Shown here: in pieces, positions 12,034 to 24,043 of the stretch | Position numbering within the stretch: the first letter of the stretch is position 1 | Layout: the number at the start of each line of letters is the position of its first letter | Position numbers and translations under genes: made by a program | The notes under the pieces: generated by a model | Seen by the model: the letters and a program-made list of their open reading frames with translations, nothing else | Told to the model about the DNA's origin: nothing | Databases searched by the model: none | Origin: Mugil cephalus | Taxonomy: Eukaryota; Chordata; Actinopteri; Mugiliformes; Mugilidae | Direction: 5' to 3' | Length of the DNA stretch: 64,000 nt | Assembly (NCBI RefSeq): GCF_022458985.1 | Contig: NC_061771.1 | Span: forward strand, 19,479,501-19,543,500

Positions 12034-12279
12034 TGTGTGTGTCACTAACAGGCCGTTCTGACACTGAGCGCACTGCGACGCTTCTTAACCGGCAGCAACA
12101 CAAACCTGTTCACCTGGCAGCACCTGGACCCCGCCCCCTGCAGCGCTCGCGCCACGCCGTACCCCATCGCCAATGGTGCCACCATAGTAACCACCAACCC
12201 CTACCAGGCCCCGCCCTTCACCGAGACCCTGGACCCCCAGAAACTCACACAGCAAAGGCCCGTGGCCCCCGCTTTCTAG
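7204..12279 (+). CDS. syngr3: Synaptogyrin-3 (four coding exons)
   Basis: Coding exons: 7204-7308, 9135-9369, 10332-10477 and 12052-12279, 714 nt in all, 237 residues (human SYNGR3 is about 229). Synaptogyrins are four-pass MARVEL-domain proteins of synaptic vesicles. Seen: transmembrane segments at about residues 29-46, 73-92, 107-128 and 145-165; two cysteines in the first luminal loop (C60, C69); and the family motif FLWFVGFCFL before NQW. RDRRRAVLLDL (100-110) and the C-terminal PPFTETLD are SYNGR3-like rather than SYNGR1 or SYNGR2, while the N terminus GAYGAGKAG is shared with SYNGR1. The start is the ATG in gggATGG, followed by the family's ME start. The tail is proline-rich, cytosolic and ends in PAF. 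The donor of exon 3 (GTCTGT) is weak, which fits alternative use of the terminal exon at 10569-10673. The gene converges on cacna1h. Confidence 0.93.
8168..8216. repeat. Interspersed-repeat tail fragment in syngr3 intron 1
   Basis: The stretch TTCAGATTCATACTTTATCG followed by CCCTGCAGGGAAATTTG resembles the shared 3' tail seen on many fish retroelement copies. A related tail (CAGAATCAGAATCTGAAAAA) lies at about 1362-1395. The family is not determined. Confidence 0.4.
8266..8294. repeat. Perfect inverted repeat, 12-bp arms, 5-nt spacer
   Basis: ATCATACCGTAT and ATACGGTATGAT are exact reverse complements separated by GTATG, in syngr3 intron 1. A stable hairpin is possible. Its function is unknown. 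Confidence 0.9.
9085..9128. repeat. (GT)n microsatellite before syngr3 exon 2
   Basis: A GT run with a few GC interruptions continues into gtgtgtctgcag, the acceptor of exon 2 at 9135. Confidence 0.9.
9511..10012. repeat. Degraded hAT-like element in syngr3 intron 2
   Basis: It begins CAGGGGCCTTCAATGTTTTT with a following GGACTCCCAAACGG. About 500 bp downstream there is a CTCTGCAGACCCCCCTGTTG block that could be the decayed opposite end. The ends are only partly inverted and no target duplication was verified, so boundaries are approximate. Confidence 0.35.
10569..10673 (+). CDS. syngr3: Candidate alternative last coding exon of syngr3 (short isoform)
   Basis: Only 91 nt after exon 3, a good acceptor (tgtgttttcag) opens a 34-codon frame that stays in phase with the TGG ending exon 3 and ends in TAA. 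It reads GYQCLLAVNTLK, then SISFMEVQQRLLPGT, then a short end. The pattern LAV, K, SF, E, L, P lines up with the C terminus of the short human SYNGR1 isoform (1b) as I remember it. Joined to exons 1-3 it gives 196 residues, close to the roughly 191 of SYNGR1b. The product keeps the fourth membrane segment but replaces the long tail. Transcript evidence is not available here. Confidence 0.6.
   Translation, partial: GYQCLLAVNTLKSISFMEVQQRLLPGTPHTLALV
12000..12040. repeat. (GT)n microsatellite before the long-tail exon of syngr3
   Basis: The GT run ends about 11 bases before the AG acceptor (actaacag) of the exon starting at 12052. Confidence 0.9.
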
Positions 12280-13040
12280 AGACAGACGGCGAGACACGAA
12301 GGAAGAGGAGATGCGAGTGGAAACAGCGCTGCGCTGGGCACGGACGGCTTTCCCGCCTCGCTGCTCAGCGGGCTTTTCATCCTCTCCTGGGAGTGGCAGG
12401 ATTTTTGGGTCATGTGATGTGTGATCTTTTTTCACCATGGCAACTGCTGGCTGAGCTTAGTTAGTTGTAACTCTCTCTGTGTCGAGAATACTGTTTTCTA
12501 TTCATGCACACACGCCGTTATCGATGCACGCGAACACAGCTGTACCCACTCACACCCCGGACGCGGACACACACCTGGAAACACATGTACGTACACGCAC
12601 CCAGAAGCACACACACACTCACTCATGCAGCGGCTGCATGTTCATATTGGTGAAGTGCAGATTAGCGTAGATGTAGATCAGTGAGGACGCTCCACTTGCC
12701 TTATTAACGGATACTAGCTCTTTAGTGGAGGAGATGTGGGGGGGAGGGAGAAGAAGCTGTGTTTATCTGTTTCTGTTTGCCAACAGTCAGTCCGACCAAT
12801 CACGAGCTGACGCGCTGACATGCGGCTTTCCATTGGTTGAAATTCAGACGCACAGAGGGGGGGGGGGCAGAACTTCCTGAAAAATGCTACACATTTCTTG
12901 GGAGGTAAATAAAGGCAAGGCCGCTTAATGCATTCTGGATGCTGTAGTGTTTCAATGTGAAATATTTATGTGATTAAATATTTTATTGTGATCTGCTGAA
13001 GTGGCATAATGACAAATGAAAATAAAATTTGAAAAAAAAG
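12280..13040 (+). other. syngr3: 3' UTR of syngr3 with poly(A) signals
   Basis: Downstream of the TAG at 12277-12279 the sequence is non-coding. Candidate AATAAA signals occur at about 12906 and 13019-13026, the second followed by an A-rich stretch. CA-rich patches near 12503-12620 are simple sequence. The end of the transcript is therefore probably near 13030. Confidence 0.5.
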
Positions 13041-15132
13041 AAAAAAAAAAGAAAAATAACTGTCCACGACTACCACCGCAGCTGTGCCTTTGTTCACATC
13101 ATCTTTAAATAACACTTCATCCAAACTGAGAAAGCCGCTTTAATATAATTATGCACTGTGACCAAGATCCGAGAGTGTGATATTAATCAGCATTTGCTGT
13201 GAGACTATAATTAGATGGAGCTGTGTTGAATGCATTAAAAGTAGAAGGCAGCTGCTGCTGCCTGTCAGTTTTTATTTTTAGAGTAAGAAGCACATGTTGA
13301 AGGAGCGCTAACCCCAAATGTGTTGTTTGGTTCTTTGCTTAGGAACAAAAAAGGACAGAAAGATAACAGAGCCAAATAAAAGTCAGACAGGAAGTGGTTT
13401 TTAATCCAGCACTGTCCAATCATGTGAATCATCCGCTGCTCCCGTGAATCTGCAGGAACATTATTTGCCACCATCCAGTTTTATCATCATCACCGTCACT
13501 ATTATTATCGTCAACATCCTGCAACACTGACATCACCATCATCCGTCCTCGTCATCATCACCATCATCAGCAGCAGCAGGAGCAGGAGCAGATATATTGA
13601 CATTCAAAAAGAAACGTCGTAGTAGAAATTCACCTCTTTAGTTCTCGTACCATCTCTGCTGTGTTAATAAAATATACTCTCAACCGTTTCTACAAAGTTT
13701 TACGCACTGTTTTATCACCTGAATGAGCCCTTCTGCACATCTGCTTCCTCGCTCCGCACCCACAGCGCATAATCTCTTCACACATCAGACAGAGAGACAG
13801 AGACAGAGAGACAGAGAGAGGGGCCAGCTCCGGCTTCAGGCAGCAGGGGGCGCTCTGACTCTGCAGAGGTCCGATCACATGCTTCACACTCAGCTGTGTC
13901 TGAACTACCTCTACCCTGAGAATACTAAGACGCAGTAAAAGGAAAATGTGAGGGGAGTGAGTGAGTGGAAACTAAGCTGACGGGTATCTGATCGGGAGAA
14001 AAGCGAGGTAGAAACTACTGAAGCCCAGGTCACACTACATGACTTTGACTTAAAGGTCCAAGGAGCAGATAGATTTTTCAGGCCGTCGGGGCTGGGTGAA
14101 TTCAGGCGCCCTTTAAAAACAGCATTTGTAATCTGTTAACGATCAAGCACCATCCAGAGGCAGTTTACTGAAGACGGGTCATAGCTGAAAACAAAAACTC
14201 CAAATGTATGATTCTTGATTTTGTTCCACAAGCTGCTGCAAAACGTATATATATTTTAAAGCAATGTGTCTTAAACGCTCCTGTACCATCTACTTATACA
14301 TGATTATAATTGAAAATTAATCATTTTTAAATGAATTTCTCCATCATAATGTAAGTTAAACACTGAAAATTTCAGATCCTCTTAAATAAAAAAAAGAATT
14401 TTACTCAAATAACACTTGAAAATAAACTGGATTTCAACAAAAAAATGTTTCAGCAGCAACTTGATTAATTAATTGATCATTTTCAAGCAAAAACAGAGAA
14501 AACATTACACGTTTATGTTCAATCCTCCTGTTTGACGCTTTGCAAAAAGCAAACGAAAAAAGCAATTTTTCCTTTATTTAAGACTTTTGTTTGAAGGTGT
14601 CGCCTTATAGACCTAAGAATGAACTGGTGATTATTAAAAAGAAAAACTACTCAGCAAATAAAATGATTATTAAAGGTGCTTATGTACAATAGCAGATCTG
14701 CTCTCTCGTCAGACTAATACTGTATTCTGACCTAGGCTTGAGGTGCAAGGAGGAGGTGGAGGAGGAGGAGGAGGAGGACAGCAAGCATGGGGGAAGGTTA
14801 GTGTTTGAGTAAATATAGCCGCAAAGTGACTACTATGTCTGAACTAAAGCTAAGACTATGACAGAAGAAAAGTAAACTTCTTCTTGTTGTGTGCATCTTG
14901 TGTGCAAAATAGCACAAAGGGGTTTAAGTCTTTGAACGCATACACACTCACACACACAGCTCTGACTGAGTTCTGCTCACACACCTTTGCGAAAAAAAAA
15001 AAAAACTTGAACAAGAAGACAGGTGGGCCAGGAAACAGGGGTGCTTCCTGGTTCGGTCTCTGATGTGCCTCCGCAGCACATTTGTTTCCACTCTGAGGAA
15101 TAACCAATCCCATCTCAGGTCCTTTTTTTTTT
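13041..15132. other. Intergenic gap between convergent syngr3 and cacna1h; 3' UTR of cacna1h within it
   Basis: No gene was recognised. It holds a CATCAT/CACCAT simple repeat at about 13485-13592, a GAGACA-rich patch at 13790-13820, a GGA array at 14752-14778 and poly(A/T) runs. The cacna1h 3' UTR must extend leftward from 15132. A minus-strand AATAAA (plus TTTATT) at about 14573 is one possible end, but several AT-rich alternatives exist. Confidence 0.45.
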
Positions 15133-18100
15133 TTACTCATCCACAGAACTTCCCTCCGGTTGATTAGGAGAGACGGTTGTGGCGTCGAACGACAGAGTCC
15201 GCCTCCTCAGCTCAGCGCTGCTGTCCGTCAGCTGGCTCGCCATAGTGACAGGCTCCTCCCCCGGCGGCGGGCTCATCCTCTGCTTCTTGTTTTTGCATGA
15301 ATCCGGGGACACCGACTGGCTGAGGCGGCCCCTATGCTCCCCCGGACTGGGGCTGAGGTGTCTGCTTTTGTTCGTGGAGCCGCTGGGGGGAGGCTGCGCG
15401 TGTGAGACCGAACTGTTAATGTGGCTGACTTCCTCGTCGGCGTCGTCTGACTGGGGCGCCGGGTCGGACGCGGGCCCGAGAAGCGGGCTCGCCCCCCTGG
15501 AGCCGCAGAGCGGAGCCGACAGCGTGGATTCGCCGCCGGGGACCTTCAAACTGGACAGGCTCTGCGGGCTGACAGGCCCTTTTTCAACATCTGTCTCTGG
15601 CTGCGAGTCACAGCTGGTCTGCTCAGGTACGCGTTCTTGTGGAGTGGTTTCGCTGTGGCTCCGGCTGTGGCTCCTGCACGAGATGACCCTCTGGGGGTGG
15701 TTGTATTTCAGCGTGTGCACGCTGGACGAGCGCTGGCGTGGTGCCGTGGAGGAGGGTGCGGGGACGGCGAGGCGGGGCTCCGCCAGGTCGTCGGCCGAAC
15801 CGCTCTGATCCAGAGAGTCGCTGCGCACGGCCTCCTGCACACAACACACACACATGCACTCGTTACAAACACGAACAGAAACCCTCTCTGCAGAGGGGGG
15901 CGGTTTTTCGAGAATATATTATCAATTCTGCGGTTTTTGATTGCTGTAATCACAGCTTCCGAGCTTTGTGTCTAAAATCAAGTCCCTTCCCAGAGCAACT
16001 TCACTTGTAAAACACTGGAGACAGAAAAACATTTAAAAAGGCAGTCGTCGTCTCACACAAAGAAACATTTAATACGTGGCCCAAGCAGTGTGAGTTGCTG
16101 AGTCATGTAAAGAGGGTATTTTCTTAGAGCTACATATAATGGCAAGAATTTTCCCTCTCGACAATCACATAGAGGGAATATGTAATTCTACAGGGACTGT
16201 AATCGTATAAGAGACGGACGTGATCTGATTAACTGCTAAAGGCTCATAATATCTATCTATAATAACTATAGAGATTAAACTCCCCTACGTTTAGGAACGG
16301 ACTGCCTGGCTACAAGGAATTAGAGCAACTAAGATCATTTTCCATGTACATATTATTATAGTGTTGAAGAATTTAAAGCCACCTCCAGAATTTTTTTTAA
16401 AATATAATGATCTCTCTTAGGAGCTTAGAGCTAATTTACACCCAGTCGCTTTGCCTTTCAGCCTGAATTCTCGCAGACCTTGCCGTTGCCTTTTTCATGT
16501 GTGTTTTTGCTGCGACCGGAGACATTGAGTTTGAGTTTGATTCATTATAACGTTGTATGAAAATCAATAACCTGGCTCTCTGTAATCAATCAATTCTGTT
16601 GTCTGCTTTAAATACGTGCTTAAACAGTTTGCTTTGGATTAAACGTTGCTGTGGGTCAGCGCGCATACGTGATTGGATGTTGACAACAAAGGGGACGAAA
16701 CACACCTGTCTCCGTAACTGTCTGTTTGCCGAGCGGAAGGATGTCGGTCTCTTCATGACCGAACTGTCCGGGACGTAGGAGGGACTCAGCTTGTTCCTGT
16801 CCAAACCGTCTTCGGGACTGAGCCAGCACGAAGACCGTCTGCTGGAGCTGTGCGTGGGACTCAGGCGGAGCGACGGGTGTCTGTCTATGCTGTGGCTGGA
16901 CATGAGCTTCGGCCTGTCCGCGCTGTAATCTGGGCTCAGCCTGTATCCGTCCATGCTGTGAGCAGAGCTGAGTCTGTGTCTGCCGATCCGCCGGGCTGGG
17001 CTCGACCCGTACTCGTCTATGCTGTGGGCCGAGTTCAGCCTGTGCCTGTTTATTCTGTGGGCCGGACTTAACCTGTATCCTTCTAGGCTGTCGGCCGGGC
17101 TGAGTCTGTGCGGGGAGTGTCTGTCGATGCTCTGAGAGGTGCTGAGGCAGATCATTGGCCTCGAGCTGCGTCCAGAGCCCAGTGAAGCGTGGCTGATGGT
17201 GGGCAGCGCTCCTGGAACCTGCAGCAGAGACCCAGCGCCACTGGAGCCCAGAGACGACATGGAGCCTGCATAAAACCATAGACACAAAAAAAAAATTCTG
17301 TATTTCCAAAATAAAAGGGAGTGTCTAAATAGATACAATAGATTTACATTAATATTCAACATATAGTTCAGATGGGTCTAACTAGTCCACGGGCTCACAC
17401 TTAATTAAACTGTTATCTCAACAGATATGGATCCTACCACAGGGAACTCGTTATGTCTTTCTAAAAGTCGTAGTCTCTGTTGAGTGTTTGCAGTGCTCCT
17501 GCAGGGCCTTAGCCTGGAAGTCAGAGAAACGTTTCTGCCCAAAACTGCTCTGTGGCAGGAAGCTGGTTTGGCACGGCTCCATCTGGAACTGACTATGCTC
17601 CAGCGAAGGTCTGTCGGGTCAGTCAAATCACTTGGGCAGGGTTTATGCTGATAATATGCTGATGTATCGGTGACACAGTCATAAGACCTCATCCGAGCAC
17701 GAGGGAGCGGAATTTATTCACAATAAAATTGCTCTGATAAGTTGCAGGGCGATCACATCACATGCTGAGGTATGTTTTTTTTTTTTCGTCTGTATCGACT
17801 GAATCCACCCCATAATAAAAACCAAATGGTGTGTCATCAGACTCTGATGAGAATTAAATCTGAACAGGCCAGCAGCGCCCCAGGCTTCCACTGTCCAAAA
17901 ACTGTTCATAAATGACTGTTGCGCTGGGTAAGATGCTCTTTTTGATCAGTCTCATATACAACACTTCTGGACCAAATGTGTATTTACCAGAAAACAGATC
18001 CTAACAAGCACACTCTTGTATTATGTATTTTTCTTCATGACATTTGCTCAAACTCTACCGGCGGCGGCACATTCCACTTTTTTCTTTTTCTAACAAAGGA

Positions 18101-18561
18101 AAACACTTGATTTTACCACATACAAAGTGAAGGAAGTTGGAAAGCATGACATTGACAAACATGTTCATGGCATTTACTGGCACCACTGTTCAGTAATTAA
18201 GTTTTATTTCACGTCATCAGTCTGTTCTTATTATACGTAAATTATCAAGAATAGCTAGCTATAAAGAAGGTTTATTTCTCTGTACATTACTTCCTGTTTA
18301 TGCATTTTACGACATTTCACTTTTCTAGTTTGAAAAGAATCTATAAGCACAGAAGCAATAATCATATTAGAGTAAAAAAAAATTTAATTGGCGATAAACA
18401 TCCACATTACCTGAGTAGCTGTGACCAGTGAAGGCCTCGTGGCCAATGGGAGGATAAGGGGAGCATCTGAGTGGCTGGGGGTAGCTGTCGCTGGGGAGAG
18501 ACAGCATGCGTCCCATGCTCAGCAGGTTGCCGTGGGAACGCTCCTCATTCTCAACTTGCAC
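15133..18561 (-). CDS. cacna1h: cacna1h exons 32-34: cytosolic C-terminal tail
   Basis: Exons: 18411-18561, 16706-17265 and 15133-15834. Exon 32 has [11 protein letters not shown], the counterpart of human SRMLSLPNDSY. Exon 33 encodes about ten degenerate copies of an 11-residue Ser/Arg/His-rich unit, which I do not recall from human. Exon 34 resumes human-like sequence ([35 protein letters not shown]) and ends ..SSVDE-stop, earlier than the human protein. The tail is disordered-looking and rich in basic-x-x-Ser sites. Confidence 0.92.
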
Positions 18562-21500
18562 CTGCCACACGAGATCGCCACCGCTGTCACTGTCACTGTC
18601 ACTGTCACCTCCACTCTCTTCCCTCTCCACACATGCAGAAACATGAACACGCGCGTGTCTGTTACCTGGGCAGGTGCGTCCACGCTCAGCTCCAGGTCTC
18701 CGCCCGCAGACGCCGCACTGAGGCGTCGGTCGGCCTCCTCCCTCTCCTTCCGCTCCTCCCTCTCCTTCCGCTCCTCCCTCTCCTTCTGCTCCTCCCTCTC
18801 CTTCCTCTCCTCCATCTCCTCGAGCTGCGCCTCCTTGTTGCTCTCCTCCAGGTGCTTCATCAGAACGGCCACCACCACGTTGACCAGCACAAACTGAGCC
18901 GTTAAGACGAAGGTCACGAAGTAAACTGGGGAGATCAAGGGCAGGTAGGTGAGGCAGTGGCGGTCCTGCGGGCGGCAGTCGCGCAGTGTGTCCTGGACGA
19001 AGAGGGGAAAAGGGACAGAATATAGATTATGAAGCAATTATGCAAACTGCTGAGAGATAAAGGGATTAAGGTGAGCTATTAAGTTTGCGCTTCCTCTCTC
19101 TTCCAACAGGGGGAGATGTTGAGCCGAGAGGGGAAGGACCTTGAGCTTGTCACAGAAGAGCACTCTCCTAACCCTCCTAATGTCAGCAGCTCTTAGTCTG
19201 TCATAAAAACAGTGATCTGCTCTCTGCTTAATGCAGCGGCTGTCTCATAACCGATGCTCCGAGACGCGCAAGTGCGCGCAGACACAAACATGCACCCTGT
19301 CATCTATCCATATTTTTAAACACTCCCACAGAGCAGGAGGAGAGAAAGAGGAACAACCTTCATAATCCCATTCCAGTTGTCCCCGGTGGACACCCTGAAG
19401 AGTGTGAGGAAAGCCATGCCGAAGTTGTCAAAGGTAGCATGGCGGCTAAGGCCCTCGCACGGATTCTCCTCCGAGCACTCTGTGAAAGAGGACGAAAGGG
19501 GCGTTAGAGGCGGCAATGGTGTCGTGAGAGGAAGACATGGGGGGAGAGAAGAAAGAGAACTGCAGATTAGAGCACTGATTAGAACACTGATTCTAAATTG
19601 ACATAATTAATGTAGGTAACTCAACAATATTTATTCTTGTTACGTAATCCACACGAATCTCAGCTGAGGTGCCCACACACACACACACACGCACACACAC
19701 ACACACACATCTGCACATCGGTAGCGATTCACACGCATGCACACACAATCGCGTGCTCGCACACTCTGGCGTGTCCACGCACGCACGCACACACTAACCC
19801 AGTTTTCCAAAGAGCTCAACTCCCAGAGCTGCATAGATGAAGAACAGCAACATGAAGAGCAGACCCAGATTCCCCACCTAGACAGACACATTACACGCAA
19901 CACACAGATATATACAGTGTATGATACACAGAAAAAAAAATAATAGACATGTACAGTTTACAGTACATCCAGAGAGACGCAAACAGATAGAGAGAGTGCA
20001 TCGACGGGGACTGCTAAGGCTTACTGCGCCGATGTTTACTACTTCTTAAAATCTGACAAAAGCCATCATGATACCTGAAGTAGAATAATAACTCAGTTTG
20101 TAGTTGGAAAAACAAAGGTGACACTTTTATAGCCTGGATCCAGTCCTGATGAATGCCTTGTTTATTCTACTTCCAGAGCCATTCACAGAGACTCGCCTTC
20201 CCTCGTGGTACTAGGTAACAACGCGTCTAATTAGATAATGGATAAACCCACTGATGAAGTGCAGGGGAGGAAAAGCACTCGGACACTGCGGCAGAGACCT
20301 TGATCTCTTGCAGCGACGTGTCACTTTAAAGATGATGTCAGGTTTGCAGAAAGTGGAAGTGGTTTTGAAATAACCTGCTCCGGTTTGGAAGGCAACATTA
20401 TAACGGATATAATTTAGCCGGAGGTCAAAAGTACAACCGCACATCAAACAATTTATAAATGTCTATTTGCCGTGCATACCGATGCATGAGCTCCCTTAAT
20501 GTACGCCATCGTCCCCCCCCTCCATTTATTGTAGGTGTCCCCAGAGAGCTCACTCTGACTGCAGCTGTGATAGATCCTCCCCCATGTGTTACCGTCCGCA
20601 CCGTACTCGAACCAGAATAACCTGCTTCTCTGCAAAAATGTTATGCCGCTGTTTATATCAATATCATATAAGGTGCACAGTAAAGACTGAAGGATAAAAG
20701 ATATTATAGATGTATGGATGGTGAGAGTGCACGTAAACTTAGGCTGGTCATCGGACAGTTATTTATCTGCTCTGTTTTATAAGAAATATTTCATTACGTA
20801 AAATCCAGAGTGTCCTTTACCATCCTCTGTCATATAATAGCGACAGACATGACTTAAAAATACTGGGCATGCAACACGAGGTTGTTTCTTACTTGCTGCA
20901 ACGCACTGTTACGTACAGAGAAATGAAAATATGGAACTGTTTGACACCAGTCGTAAACAATGTATGCATGTGCTAATTTCACTTAACAACCCTTAATCCG
21001 AATCATTTCTGATTACATGGTCATCAATGGGAAATTTTCTCGCACACGTCTCTGCAGTTTTAGTTGATTCACCACTATTTACCATCACTTCTGAGCTGTA
21101 ATGAATGGTTTACAGACTACATTTAGATCGATAAATACCTTTTGTTATTGGTAGTTTAATTGTTGTTGATTCATGTTTTATTGTTATTGTTATTATTATT
21201 TAGTTAGTTGTGTTTTTTATTTGCTTGTTTTTTTGTCTTGGTGATGTAATGTTGACTTGTGTGGACCCCAGGAAGAGTAGTTGTTGCATTTGGTAGTGAC
21301 TAATGGGGATCCAAATAAATACATAAAAATAAAATGGTTTCTCCATTGGGGCGTGTTTCTACCACCTTCAGTCACATTGTTGTTAGTGTCATTGTCCTAG
21401 ACATCTCGCTTTCATGTGCTGAACACAGTCTATTCAACATACACTAACATGCTGGGTCCAGGGGCTCTCAGTTAGCCAGTGATCAACAAATTCATACCAA

Positions 21501-23588
21501 ATAGTAATAAGTCAGTAGTGTCTGGATGCACTGAGCACGCTTTCCACGGAGAGACAACTAATCAGGATCACACTTGATCATTTTTCCACCTTGAAAGAGA
21601 AACAATTTCAAAATAAGTGAGTAATGTAATTTCAAAAAGTGAGTTATGTGATTGCACTTACTGTATAAAAAAAAAAAAAAATGATTGCATAACATCCTAG
21701 GTCCAGACTAAAAAGCAGTGAGGTTGATAATGTGCAATTAATTAAAAGACTTCCAAGTGCAATGGCTGCACTGTTTTAATTCACTGCACATTATCAACCA
21801 GTACCACTGCTCTTTATTCTGGATTTGCTGCAACTAATATAAAATGTGACAAAGTGAATCAGATGACTGTGGAGAGTCAAATTGTTTTTCATTAATACTG
21901 TATGAAGTAGTTACCTTTACACCCGAAGCTGCTGAACTGATAAATGCAAAACAGCAAAAACAATGAACGGCAAAAACAATGAACGGCAAAAACAATGAAC
22001 GGCAAAAAACAATGAACGGCAAAAACAATGTCCGCCTGCTGTTAATTTACCCACTGAACAGGTCACCTTAGACATTAGTGCAACAATTACGCCCTCTGAG
22101 ATATTTGGCAGCGGCCACTAGTGGCATTAAGTGTGTTTTTGGCGCCACGTCAACATGTGAGATTTGGCTGAAAAGGCTGCGTTCACTCGAAGACATTGTT
22201 TGCAGAGACTGTCGAAAAACTTCATAATCTGTGTTTTATGAAGTAAAAAGTGACCTTTACATTTAAATCAGCTCCGCTTTGAGTCTAAGTGAATGTTTGT
22301 GCTTAATCAGTGACTCCGATTAAGTGTTGAAGATGTTGTGTTGGAGAGAGAAAGATAATGGCGTGGAGCCTCAGTGAAGCTCGCAGCTCTCTGAACCTGT
22401 TCTCAGACCAAACGATGCTTTGGCTTAAATGCTAATGACGACACATTAACATGCTCATTAATACAACGCTGAGTGAGTGATATCTCAAGGTAACATCTAA
22501 TGTAATCGTGATGCTAATGTAGCATGTTATTAAGTTAGAAGTGGATGAATTGAATCCTGTGAGTTTCGCACGTACAGTGGCTTTGGTCATAAAAATGGTC
22601 AAAGGTCAAGTTTTGACCGGACGGTGGTTGTTGGATGAAAAGCAGTCGCGCAAATCATTACAATTCATCCGAACGTCTATAACAAATATCACAGCGATTC
22701 ATCTGATGCTCTGTGGAAACATTTTAATCAATACTACAAACATCAAGCCTAGCCGCTGCACAGGATGAATCATAGAGAGTCAAGTTCATTTCTTTAGGAC
22801 TATCGCAAAATGTTGTCACAATCGATCCAATAGTTTTTGAGATATTTGAGTGTGGACGTGAGTGCTGAACTAACTTTGGAGGCGAGCCACTGACGTTTCC
22901 ACTTACGTTTCCATCTCAGCAGAAATCCTTGGTTGTGAATGTCACGTTAAAATATTGAATAGTATTACAGGCACGGCTCTGGCCAATCGCATAAATGCGA
23001 AAAGTTTATACCTAGTGGAGTATTTATTTGTATGTAGCGCGCCCGCCTCACAAGAGAAAACACTGCTGCGTGGTGTCTTTGTGTGTGATGAACTTTCAAA
23101 CCGGACACTCTGGTTCTTGTTACATCCCTTCAGTCGCAAAACAAACACAGCATAGCAACACGAATGTTTGCAACGGGGATTTATCAGCTGCAATGATGCA
23201 TTTAAGGATCAGCAATTAGTCTTTAGCTAAATACTGTGTGAGGACGTCGTCATGTTTGCCGGTTTAATGGTTTAACGCCGGCTCGCGGAATCACGGGCGT
23301 CGGTAAATCACGAGGGAGACAGTCGACGCCCGGCCTCGTAAATTGCTAAATAAAACAAGCTGCCTCCTGCATTTCATCAGGTCTGGACACCAGGCAAGCA
23401 GTTTAACAAGACATGTTTTATTTCACAGCGTCAGGGGCGGCCTCTTACCTGAGGCAGCGCTTGCATCACCGTGTCCAACAGAGCTCTCATGCCCGTAGCC
23501 ATCTTCAACAGCTTCAGCACTGAAAACACGGGGACTTGTCAGCTCTCATCAGCCACATATCATTTCGTCCATGTGTGTTTTTGTGTCA

Positions 23589-23650
<62 letters not shown>

Positions 23651-24006
23651 ACCTCGCGTTATCCTCAGGACCCGCATGATGCGAATAATGGTGGGGTTGA
23701 TGGGGAGGGAAGCATTCAGGTCTATTTCCTCCAGCGTGATGCCCATAATGGACAACAGCACAATGGCGAGGTCCAGCTGGTTCCATCTAAACACACCAAC
23801 GAGTTTCAGTTTCTCCGTGAAGGAGGCTGCACGTCCGTGAGTGTCACGGTGTGAGGGTGTGAGAGCGTGAATACCTCTCTTTGAAAAAGCGGCGCAGGCC
23901 AAAGGCGATGAGTTTGAGAATGGCCTCGATGACAAAAACCACTGTGAAGACGTAATTGCAGTACTTCAGAATCTCCTCGAAGTACTGCAGGACACGCACA
24001 CACAAC

Positions 24007-24043
<37 letters not shown>

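Larger units (their letters stand above)
19878..23448 (-). other. cacna1h: Intron 28 of cacna1h
   Basis: About 3.6 kb without coding sequence. It holds a retroelement-like tail at 21241-21320, a 16-bp tandem repeat at about 21950-22030 and a common fish-type repeat at about 22540-22870. The rest is unique-looking AT-rich DNA. Confidence 0.7.

Noticed and set aside
15179..15808. 209-codon plus-strand ORF
   Set aside because: It is the antisense shadow of the last cacna1h exon, which shows human-like motifs on the minus strand.
23571..23840. Plus-strand ORFs made largely of Val-Cys repeats
   Set aside because: They are translations of GT microsatellites and antisense to cacna1h exon 27. The same applies to similar Val-Cys or Thr-His ORFs elsewhere.
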